Below are positions 41,314-48,406 of a stretch of DNA of 64,000 nucleotides, one piece after another. The DNA comes from Hymenobacter guriensis. GTDB taxonomy: Bacteria > Bacteroidota > Bacteroidia > Cytophagales > Hymenobacteraceae. Position 1 is the first letter of the stretch, and each line of letters begins with the position of its first letter. The notes under the pieces were generated by a model. The model was not told where the DNA came from. It was given only the letters and a program-made list of their open reading frames with translations, and did no database searches. Position numbers and translations under genes: made by a program. The DNA lies in assembly GCF_015773195.1 (NCBI RefSeq), contig NZ_JADWYK010000009.1, positions 124,001-188,000 on the forward strand. Direction: 5' to 3'.

Positions 41314-42504
41314 TCAGAGACGGCACCCGGCCTCTACCCGGCCCTCGGGCACCAGCGGCGCAGCGGCCCGCAGCGGCGGATGGATGGGGTGCGGAGAGTC
41401 GCGCAGAAACCCGGCCGGATGACCCGTAAGCACTGCCTGAATTTCGGCCACAATGGACAGGGCAATTTCCTCGGGCGTTTCGCCCCCCAGGTTCAGGCCA
41501 ATGGGGCTGTGAATGCGGCCCTGCAGCAGCCCGGCCGCGTTGGGCACCTCCTTGTGCAGGTCTTCCAGCAGCCGCTCATACTTCTTGCGCGGCCCCAGCA
41601 GCCCAATGTAGCGGGCCGAAGCGGCAGGCAACAGGTGGCGCAGCACGGCCAGATCGTAGTAGTAGTTGTGCGTCATGAGCAGGGCAAAGCTGCCGTCGTG
41701 CGGCTCCTCTCCTACCTGAGCCAGGGGCAGCACCCGCACCGCAGCAGCCTCCGGGAAGCGGGCGGCCTGGGCCAGGGCCGGGCGACCATCCACCACCTGC
41801 ACCTGCCAGCCCAGCCCGGCCGCCAGCCGCACCAGGGGCTGCACGTCGTTGCCGGCGCCATACACTGTGAGACGTACCGGGGGCCGCAGAATCTCCAGGC
41901 TCACGCGCACCGGGCCGGCCTCCGTAGTATACTGATGCGTGGCGGGCTGCCCGGCGGCCAGGGCGGCGCGGGCGTCGGCCAGCAGCTGCGGGTACAGGCT
42001 GGCCTGCGGCGGCAAGGTGCCCTGCGTGGTGCCGTCGGGCCGCAGCAGTAGGCGCTGGCCCACGGCTACATCGGCGCCCGAGCCGGCGGTGCTGAACACG
42101 GTAGCCACCACAACCGACTCTTTCAGTTCCGCCGACCAGCGGCGCAACAGCGCCACGGGGTTGTCGGGGTCCTGAAAGCCGAGCGGCTCCAGCAGAATCT
42201 GCACAATGCCCTGGCAGCCCAGCGCGGCCCCAAACTGCAGGTCGTCGTCGGGGTCTGTCGAATCATACGTAACCACCGTGGGGCGGCCCTGCTGAATCAC
42301 GCGCCGGGCGCGCTGGCGGGCGTCACCCTCCAGGCAGCCCCCGCTGATGGCGCCCGTCAGCTGGCCTTCGTCGGTGACGAGCATGCGGGCACCGGGGCGG
42401 CGGTAGGCCGAGCCGGCCACATCCACCACCGAGGCCAGCGCGCAGGCACGCCCTGCCGCGCGGTGCGTATCGTAGGCCAGGAGCAAGCGTTGAAGTTCGT
42501 TCAT
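41314..42504 (-). CDS. XdhC-family molybdenum-cofactor insertion chaperone
   Basis: 396 residues from ATG 42504 (MNELQRLLLAYD). N-terminal XdhC/CoxI domain: ACALASVVDVAGSAYRRPGARM and TGAISGGCLEGD; C-terminal Rossmann domain: VYGAGNDVQPLVRLAAGLGW, IGLLGPRKKYERLL, and SPIGLNLGGETPEEIALSI. XdhC/PaoD proteins bind and modify molybdopterin and deliver it to the large hydroxylase subunit. First gene of the minus-strand pair with the MocA-like gene; the client is presumably the PaoC-like subunit at 48.4-50.6 kb. Confidence 0.92.
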   Translation of the reverse strand: MNELQRLLLAYDTHRAAGRACALASVVDVAGSAYRRPGARMLVTDEGQLTGAISGGCLEGDARQRARRVIQQGRPTVVTYDSTDPDDDLQFGAALGCQGIVQILLEPLGFQDPDNPVALLRRWSAELKESVVVATVFSTAGSGADVAVGQRLLLRPDGTTQGTLPPQASLYPQLLADARAALAAGQPATHQYTTEAGPVRVSLEILRPPVRLTVYGAGNDVQPLVRLAAGLGWQVQVVDGRPALAQAARFPEAAAVRVLPLAQVGEEPHDGSFALLMTHNYYYDLAVLRHLLPAASARYIGLLGPRKKYERLLEDLHKEVPNAAGLLQGRIHSPIGLNLGGETPEEIALSIVAEIQAVLTGHPAGFLRDSPHPIHPPLRAAAPLVPEGRVEAGCRL

Positions 42505-42853
42505 AATTATGGCGTACCCGGGCACAATGGCCTTCCGGCTAAATGTCAGCAGAATGGGGCTCTGCCGGGTTGAATGACGGTTTTGGAGGGCAGCAAAACC
42601 CGGATGCCCACGGATGCCAAGGCCCTGCTACCACCCAGGGAGTACGAGGACAAGCAGCGGGTAGTTGAACTAATACCATTCCAATGGTGCTTTTCCGGCA
42701 ACTACCAGCCAACTACCAACTTTACTACTTTATCCAGCTTGTCTTATATTATGTGTAAGATTTCCGCCTTTATCGACTAGTATTCTGCAATTATTTCATC
42801 TTTCCGGGACATTCCTCTCACAGATTACTTTTCCACCCACCCCACTTCACTTT
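42505..42853. other. Divergent intergenic region between XdhC and the subtilase
   Basis: 349 nt without a credible gene; the short open frame 42574-42780 has no start signal and no family-like sequence. The right third (from about 42715) is AT-rich with TTTACTACTTTATC and CTTATATTATG and probably holds the subtilase promoter. Confidence 0.6.
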
Positions 42854-44368
42854 ATGCACCCATCCTTTTTTACCCCCCGTTCTCTTTCTGTGCTGGGCCT
42901 GAGCCTGGGCTTGCTGGCCAGCTGCAGCAAGGAAGACATCCAGTTGAAAGATGCGGCCCCGCAGTCGGCGGCCCTGAGCAGTGCCGCTGCTGCCGCCGAC
43001 GCCGGCTCCGTGGTGCGCCGTGGCAACCAGTACATCATCATCTCCAGTACTGACGCCCTGCCTGCCGACCTGGCTGCCCAGACGCAGGCGGCCAACGGTA
43101 CCCTCACCGATCAGCTGCCCGGCACCGGTCTGGCCCTGGCTACTTCCACCGACCCCAACTTTGCCGCCAAAGCCGGCCGCATCAGCGGGGTGCGCTCCGT
43201 CATCCACGATTTCAGCTTTCAGGGCTTCAACCCCGCTTCCGACCGTAATCTGGAAGCCGTAGCTGAAGCTGAAAACACCAACCCCGCCAGCGCCGGCGAC
43301 AACGAGCGGTACTTTCCCTTGCAGTGGGGCCACACCGCCATTCAGGCTCCCGAAGCCTGGAACGCCGGGGCCCGCGGGGCCGGCGCCCTGGTAGCTGTGC
43401 TCGACGGTGGCTTCGACCTCACCCACCCCGACCTGCAGCCTAACATCGTGGGCAGCCGCTCCTTTGTGCCCGGCGAGCCAGCTCAGTTCGGCCTTACTTC
43501 CTTTAGCCACGGCTCGCACACGGCGGGCACCATTGCCGCCGCCGACAACAGCCTCGGCGTTATCGGAGTAGCTCCCGACGCCAAGCTGCTGCTGGTGAAA
43601 GTGCTGCGCGACGCCGGCAGCGGGTCGTTTTCCTGGATGATTCAGGGCATTTACTACGCCGTGGAACAAAAGGCTGATGTGATTAACATGAGCTTGGGCG
43701 CCGCCATTCCTCGCAACAGCAAATTCCGCGACGACAACGGCACGCCCGACGATACCACGGACGACAAGTGGGTAAACGAAACCAAGGAAATTCAGGAGCT
43801 GCTGGTCGCTATTAGCAAGGCTACTACCTACGCCACTCAGCATGGCGCCACCGTTATTGCCTCTTCCGGCAATGACGCCAATAATGGCCAGCGCGACCAG
43901 GATTTAGTACACATCCCATCGGGTGCTACCAACGTTATTTCTATTTCTGCTACTGCGCCTACCGGCTGGGCCATGAATCCCTTCGGCACCAACCTCGACG
44001 GCGTAGCTTCCTACACCAACTATGGCATCTCGGATGTGACCTTCGCTGCGCCCGGCGGTGACGCCGCTTACCCTGGCTCGGATATCAGCACGGTGGCTGG
44101 TGTTCGGCAGTACACCTATGCTTTTGACATGGTGTTCAGCTGCACTAGCCTGGGCCGCTATACGTGGTCGGCGGGCACCAGCATGGCAGGCCCCCACGCG
44201 GCTGGCGTGGCCGCGCTTATCGTAGGAAAAAATGGCGGGCAGATGGATCCGGCTCAGGTTCGCGCTACGCTGCGGGCCTCCGCCGACGACCTCGGCAAAC
44301 CTGGTCGTGACCCGTACTACGGCTATGGCCGTGTAAATGCCTTCCGCGCTGTCACGCAGGCGCAATAA
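42854..44368 (+). CDS. S8 subtilase-family serine peptidase, lipoprotein (active paralogue)
   Basis: 504 residues. Lipoprotein signal with lipobox LLASC (Cys24). N-terminal propeptide-like domain (about 58-125: NQYIIISSTDALPADL ... VRSVIHDFSFQ), then subtilisin domain with Asp184 (AVLDGGFDLTHPDL), His219 (SFSHGSHTAG), oxyanion Asn340 (ASSGNDANN) and Ser443 (SAGTSMAGPHAAG). An Asp-rich insertion RDDNGTPDDTTDDKWVN (292-308) may bind calcium. All catalytic residues are present. Secreted and surface-anchored. It is followed by a perfect terminator, then by a diverged paralogue that lacks every catalytic residue. Confidence 0.95.
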   Translation: MHPSFFTPRSLSVLGLSLGLLASCSKEDIQLKDAAPQSAALSSAAAAADAGSVVRRGNQYIIISSTDALPADLAAQTQAANGTLTDQLPGTGLALATSTDPNFAAKAGRISGVRSVIHDFSFQGFNPASDRNLEAVAEAENTNPASAGDNERYFPLQWGHTAIQAPEAWNAGARGAGALVAVLDGGFDLTHPDLQPNIVGSRSFVPGEPAQFGLTSFSHGSHTAGTIAAADNSLGVIGVAPDAKLLLVKVLRDAGSGSFSWMIQGIYYAVEQKADVINMSLGAAIPRNSKFRDDNGTPDDTTDDKWVNETKEIQELLVAISKATTYATQHGATVIASSGNDANNGQRDQDLVHIPSGATNVISISATAPTGWAMNPFGTNLDGVASYTNYGISDVTFAAPGGDAAYPGSDISTVAGVRQYTYAFDMVFSCTSLGRYTWSAGTSMAGPHAAGVAALIVGKNGGQMDPAQVRATLRASADDLGKPGRDPYYGYGRVNAFRAVTQAQ

Positions 44369-44386
44369 GCAGTCATTTACCAAGCA

Positions 44387-44425
44387 AACGGCCCGCTTCC
44401 AACCCTGGAAGCGGGCCGTTTGTAT
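44387..44425 (+). terminator. Terminator after the active subtilase
   Basis: Perfect 14-bp stem (44387-44400 with 44407-44420), loop AACCCT, then TGTATGTT. Confidence 0.9.
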
Positions 44426-44773
44426 GTTATCTGCCAGCCGATAAGGCGGTATTAGCCGGCATCAGGCCTGCTCGCCTTTCGTTTGCCGGGTTTCGCTTGA
44501 TGATAGTATGCTCCGGATAAACCTGGAATTAGTACCCAACAAGCGCAGTCTGGGATGTAATAGCATTTTGCAGCACTATCTGCTTATTGCCGTAATCGAT
44601 TGCACAGCTAGCAGGCGCCGGTAAAATGGAAAGAGCAGGATATTCATTTTCAGCAAATTATCCGTTTATAAGCAGCCTACTATATAATGTACATAATTTT
44701 ATCTTTTATTGGACTTTACTTTTTTATTGAAATATTTTAGTATTATTTAGTATTGAACTTAACCCCCACCGCT
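44421..44773. other. AT-rich intergenic region upstream of the pseudo-subtilase
   Basis: 353 nt without a gene. From about 44640 it becomes strikingly AT-rich for this chromosome, with TATATAATG, TTTATCTTTTATT (a TATCTTTT -7 candidate at 44700) and the direct repeat TTTAGTATTA / TTTAGTATTG just before the ATG at 44774. Looks like a strong or regulated promoter region. Confidence 0.6.
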
Positions 44774-45838
44774 ATGCCTACCGTTGCTTTCTGCTTTCGC
44801 AATTTTTCGATACTGGGCTTTGGACTGATGCTGTTGGGCGGCTGCTCATCCGAAGACTCCTTAACTAATGCGACGACGCAAAGTCGCTCCGTCACCCAGG
44901 TCGCGCAGGCCCCAAGCCTGGAACCCGTTACCCGATTGCAGCATCAGTATCTGCTGCTTTCCAGCACCGACAAGCTTCCTGCTGACTTGCTTGAACAGGC
45001 TTGGCTGGCTAATGGCACTATCACCGGCACTCTACCAGAAGTCGGATTGGCGCTTGCTACGTCCGATGACCCGGAGTTTCAGGCCAAAGCCAGCCGTATG
45101 CCAGGAATCAAGTCTGTCATTCATGACTTCAGCTACCAGGCCCCTAAACCACAGGCTACGCGAACCGGGGCGGCCTACACGGCAGTACAGCCCTCTGCCG
45201 ATGCTCATAGCCTGATGCCCTGGGCGCAGGCCACCAAAAACACGAACTCCGCTGCCGAGCAGACTTCCGTAACTAAGGGCCAGGGCACACTGGTAGCGGT
45301 ATTGGGCCGGGGCAACCGCCTCATGCCCGCCTTCAAAAACCGTGTTGTAGGTTCTGCCTCATTTGTACCGGGTGAAGAAGCACAGGTCGCCCCCGTACGG
45401 CAGGTTGCTTCTACCTCGCCCGAGGCGCGGGTGCTGATGGTGAAAGTGCTGGGCGACGAAGGAACCGGCTCGTTGGGCTGGATGCTGCAGGGCCTGTACT
45501 TTGCTACCACCCAACGCGCCAACATCGTGAGCCTGGACCTGGCTACGGCCGTTCCCAGCCACAGCAAGTACCGCGACGACCACGGCACGCCCAACGACTC
45601 CTCGGATGACACCTGGGTAAATGATCCGCAGGAAATTCAGACGCTGCTGGTGGCCATCAGTAAGGTAATGAACTACGCCAGCCAGCGTGGCGTAGCCGTT
45701 ACGGCTCCGGCCAGGCATATGACAGCCAACGGCAACAAGCGCCTGGTGCATATTCCCGCCGATCTGCCCAATGTGGTGGCCATTACTCCACAAACAGATC
45801 TGGCCATGCTAAACGCCTCAGCTCCTCAACGGCAGTAG
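44774..45838 (+). CDS. Catalytically dead subtilase paralogue (pseudoprotease), lipoprotein
   Basis: 354 residues from ATG 44774. Lipoprotein signal (lipobox LGGC, Cys24). Aligns along its length to residues about 55-370 of the upstream subtilase: QYLLLSSTDKLPADL vs QYIIISSTDALPADL, GIKSVIHDFSYQ vs GVRSVIHDFSFQ, the Asp-rich YRDDHGTPNDSSDDTWVN, and LLVAISKVMNYASQRG. All active-site residues are lost: Asp is Gly178 (AVLGRG), the HGSHTAG segment is deleted, the oxyanion SSGND is PARHM, and the chain ends before the GTSMAGP serine region. Yet the frame is intact for 354 codons with its own promoter region and terminator, so it is probably expressed. Possible inhibitor, chaperone or decoy for the active paralogue (inference). 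Confidence 0.85.
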   Translation: MPTVAFCFRNFSILGFGLMLLGGCSSEDSLTNATTQSRSVTQVAQAPSLEPVTRLQHQYLLLSSTDKLPADLLEQAWLANGTITGTLPEVGLALATSDDPEFQAKASRMPGIKSVIHDFSYQAPKPQATRTGAAYTAVQPSADAHSLMPWAQATKNTNSAAEQTSVTKGQGTLVAVLGRGNRLMPAFKNRVVGSASFVPGEEAQVAPVRQVASTSPEARVLMVKVLGDEGTGSLGWMLQGLYFATTQRANIVSLDLATAVPSHSKYRDDHGTPNDSSDDTWVNDPQEIQTLLVAISKVMNYASQRGVAVTAPARHMTANGNKRLVHIPADLPNVVAITPQTDLAMLNASAPQRQ

Positions 45839-45860
45839 TTTTTCTCTAATTAAGCACCAA

Positions 45861-45900
45861 GCAAAACGCCTTTCCATAACCGGAAAGGCGTTTTGCTTAC
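45861..45900 (+). terminator. Terminator after the pseudo-subtilase
   Basis: Perfect 15-bp stem (45861-45875 with 45882-45896), loop ATAACC, T4 within the 3' arm. Confidence 0.9.
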
Positions 45901-46097
45901 GTACTCAGCGGGTCGCATACTTTCACCAGTCTTAAAGCGTTAAATATACTTCACACTCAATATTCATCGGGCTGGTTAAGGTATTGGTCGCCAGAAAAGC
46001 TGAGTTGAGCTATAGAATGTGGCTGCTGACCAAACAATAAGCATATTTACACCAGGCACACTTCACCAACACGCTCTTCCACTTTCATTACACATCT

Positions 46098-46436
46098 ATG
46101 AAATCTTCCGTTTTCCGCTTGCTGCTGGGTTTTTCTCTCTTCTGCACTAGTTACTCCGCTTTTGCCCAGGAAGCCCCTGCTAAAACTACAGCATCGGCCA
46201 CCGCTGATGTAACACCAGCAGATCTGGTTCGCAGCCTGTCTAATGCGCTTCAGCTGCAGCCTCACCAGGCACAGATCCTGCGCCGGGCCCTGGAGACGCC
46301 TAAGGGAGAGTCACTGACGGCCCTGCAGAAGCAGTTTCACGACGGCCTCTCCCCTGTGCAGCTGGCCCGCCTTGAGCAATGGGAGAAAACCGCGCCTACC
46401 GGCCTGCAGCAGCGTTTCATCGCGCTGGCCGAATAG
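46098..46436 (+). CDS. Small secreted protein, unknown function
   Basis: 112 residues from ATG 46098. Signal peptide MKSSVFRLLLGFSLFCTSYSAFAQ, leaving about 88 mature residues: an Ala/Thr linker, then predicted helices PADLVRSLSNALQLQPHQAQIL and LTALQKQFHDGLSPVQLARLEQWE. The helical pattern recalls small periplasmic helical-hairpin proteins of the Spy/CpxP kind ('LtpeQ...l'), but the LTxxQ motif is not clear. It follows the pseudo-subtilase on the same strand, after a terminator. No family assigned. Confidence 0.65.
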   Translation: MKSSVFRLLLGFSLFCTSYSAFAQEAPAKTTASATADVTPADLVRSLSNALQLQPHQAQILRRALETPKGESLTALQKQFHDGLSPVQLARLEQWEKTAPTGLQQRFIALAE

Positions 46437-46486
46437 ACAGCTCACAAACTGTAATGCCGGTGTTGCTTAAGTAACAGCACCGGCCG

Positions 46487-46536
46487 CACAAGCCAACGCC
46501 CCTGGTTTCACCTGAAACCGGGGGCGTTGGCTTGTG
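46487..46536. terminator. Long perfect hairpin after the small secreted protein gene
   Basis: 23-bp stem (46487-46509 with 46514-46536) with a single G.U pair and loop ACCT. No T-run follows, so it is either a terminator of unusual strength or an mRNA 3'-end stabiliser. Confidence 0.7.
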
Positions 46537-46696
46537 TGCCTTTAAGAATGGGCGTATCACGTATCCGAGGCTGCAATAAATAGTATTTTATGCATTTTAT
46601 ATCCTTGCTTTTCGGTCAACAGGCAGGCCTGCTACTGCGTATGCCCAAAGCGCAGGTCCTCCGCCAGCTGCTTGACTCTTTAGCTTCCTGCTTACT

Positions 46697-47323
46697 ATGA
46701 ATACCGAACCCGACCTGCCGGCCAATCACGACGAGGCGCGCCGCAACTTCCTGAAGCAGTCGTCGCTGCTCACGGCTCTGGCATTGGTGCCGGGCCCCGT
46801 AGTTGAAGCCGCCGCCCAAAACCTCGATGAGCGAGTAGCCTCCGCCTTTGAGAAAGTCCCGCTCAAGCTTGAAATCAATGGCAAGAAGTTTAAGCTGGAT
46901 GTGGAGCCCCGCACCACGCTGCTCGACCTGCTGCGTGAGCAATTGCATCTCACCGGCACCAAAAAAGGCTGCGACTATGGCCAGTGCGGCGCCTGCACCG
47001 TGCACGTGGACGGCCAGCGCGTGAACTCCTGCCTGAGCTTTGCGGTGATGCACGAGGGCAAGAAAATAACGACTATCGAAGGGCTGGCCGACGGCGACAA
47101 GCTGCACCCCATGCAGGCTGCGTTTGTAAAGCACGACGGCTTCCAGTGCGGCTACTGCACCCCCGGCCAGATTATGAGCGCTGTGGCCTGCGTGCGCGAA
47201 GGCCACGCCGGTTCGGAGGCTGAAATCCGGGAGTACATGAGCGGGAATATCTGCCGCTGCGGGGCCTACACCAACATTGTGGCGGCCATTCAGGAAGTGA
47301 AAAACGGCGGGCAAAAAGTATGA
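46697..47323 (+). CDS. Molybdenum hydroxylase [2Fe-2S] subunit (PaoA/YagT-like), Tat-exported
   Basis: 208 residues. Twin-arginine-type signal RRNFLKQSSLLTALALVPG (residues 15-33), so the complex is folded before export to the periplasm. Plant-type ferredoxin domain with Cys in GCDYGQCGACTVHVDG and NSC, and helical [2Fe-2S] domain with CGYCTPGQIM and CRCGAYTNI: all eight cluster cysteines are present. Electron-transfer subunit of an aldehyde or xanthine oxidoreductase. Its stop overlaps the next gene by 4 nt (ATGA), translationally coupled. Confidence 0.95.
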   Translation: MNTEPDLPANHDEARRNFLKQSSLLTALALVPGPVVEAAAQNLDERVASAFEKVPLKLEINGKKFKLDVEPRTTLLDLLREQLHLTGTKKGCDYGQCGACTVHVDGQRVNSCLSFAVMHEGKKITTIEGLADGDKLHPMQAAFVKHDGFQCGYCTPGQIMSAVACVREGHAGSEAEIREYMSGNICRCGAYTNIVAAIQEVKNGGQKV

Positions 47324-48300
47324 ATCAGTTCCAGTATATCCGCCCCAGCAAGCAGCAGGCCGCCATCGAGGCCGTGGCCAGGGACGCCAACGCCAAGTTC
47401 ATTGCCGGCGGCACCAACCTCGTCGATTTAATGAAGCGTGGCGTGATGGCCCCGCAAAAGCTGGTCGACATCAACCGCCTGCCGCTGGCCAAAATCGAGC
47501 ACGAAAACGGCGGCCTGCGTATTGGTGCCCTGGCCCTGAACTCGGCCGTGGCCGATGACCGGCAGGTGCGCGAGCGGCAGCCGCTGCTGGCCCAGGCCAT
47601 CAATGCCGGTGCTTCAGCTCAGCTGCGCAACATGGCTACCACCGGCGGCAACATGCTCCAGCGCACCCGTTGCCCGTATTTTTACGACACGGCCCTGCCC
47701 TGCAACAAGCGCGAGCCTGGCACCGGCTGCGGTGCTCTGGAAGGCATCAACCGCATGCACGCCATCTTTGGCTTCTCCGACAAATGTATCGCGGTGCACC
47801 CCTCTGATATGAGCGTGGCCCTAGTAGCCCTGGATGCTACCGTGCTGGTGAGCGGCCCCAAAGGCGACCGGCGTATTCCTTTCGCAGACTTGCACCGCCT
47901 GCCCGGCGACACGCCCGAAAAGGACACGACCCTAGAACCAGGCGAGCTGATTACGGCGGTTGATGTGCCCGACGGGCCTTTCACTAAGCACGTGAGTTAC
48001 TACAAAGTGCGCGAGCGGGCCAGCTACGCCTTCGCGCTGGTGTCGGCGGCGGTGGCGCTGGATCTGGATGGCAACACCATAAAAGCGGCGCGGCTGGCTT
48101 TTGGTGGCGTAGCACACAAGCCCTGGCGCCTGCAGACGGCGGAGCAGTTCTTGGTAGGCAAACCGGCCACGGAAGAAACCTTTCGGCAGGCGGCAGCCGT
48201 GGCCATGCAGGGCGCCAAGGCCTTCAAGCACAACGAATACAAGCTGAAGCTGGCCCCGAATACGCTGATTCAGACCCTGAAAAACGCGGCTGCCGCCTGA
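47320..48300 (+). CDS. Molybdenum hydroxylase FAD subunit (PaoB/YagS-like)
   Basis: 326 residues; overlaps the FeS-subunit stop as ATGA. FAD-binding PCMH fold: KFIAGGTNLVDLMKRGV, IGALALNSAVADD, QLRNMATTGGNMLQRTRCPYF. The Cys set RCPYFYDTALPCNKREPGTGCG with a later DKCIAVHPSDM marks the extra [4Fe-4S]-binding insertion found in PaoB and 4-hydroxybenzoyl-CoA reductase. Passes electrons between the FeS subunit and an acceptor. Exported as part of the Tat complex. The third subunit gene follows after 106 nt that carry an inverted repeat. Confidence 0.95.
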   Translation: MNQFQYIRPSKQQAAIEAVARDANAKFIAGGTNLVDLMKRGVMAPQKLVDINRLPLAKIEHENGGLRIGALALNSAVADDRQVRERQPLLAQAINAGASAQLRNMATTGGNMLQRTRCPYFYDTALPCNKREPGTGCGALEGINRMHAIFGFSDKCIAVHPSDMSVALVALDATVLVSGPKGDRRIPFADLHRLPGDTPEKDTTLEPGELITAVDVPDGPFTKHVSYYKVRERASYAFALVSAAVALDLDGNTIKAARLAFGGVAHKPWRLQTAEQFLVGKPATEETFRQAAAVAMQGAKAFKHNEYKLKLAPNTLIQTLKNAAAA

Positions 48301-48311
48301 TATTGAAGGCG

Positions 48312-48392
48312 TGTGTTCGCGTCTCGGCGCTGAAGAAAACGGATACTATAACCCCTAATGGCGCGGAGCAGCAGACGCGAATACGCGTCTCT
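48312..48392. repeat. Inverted repeat between FAD and Mo subunit genes
   Basis: TTCGCGTCT (48316-48324) and AGACGCGAA (48373-48381), the latter starting an 18-nt near-palindrome AGACGCGAATACGCGTCT. Resembles a dispersed intergenic repeat rather than a terminator. Confidence 0.45.
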
Positions 48393-48406
48393 ACAGCCTT
48401 TCCTAT

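Noticed and set aside
42574..42780. Short frame in the XdhC-subtilase spacer
   Set aside because: No Shine-Dalgarno or promoter-compatible start, sequence not protein-like, spans the likely subtilase promoter.
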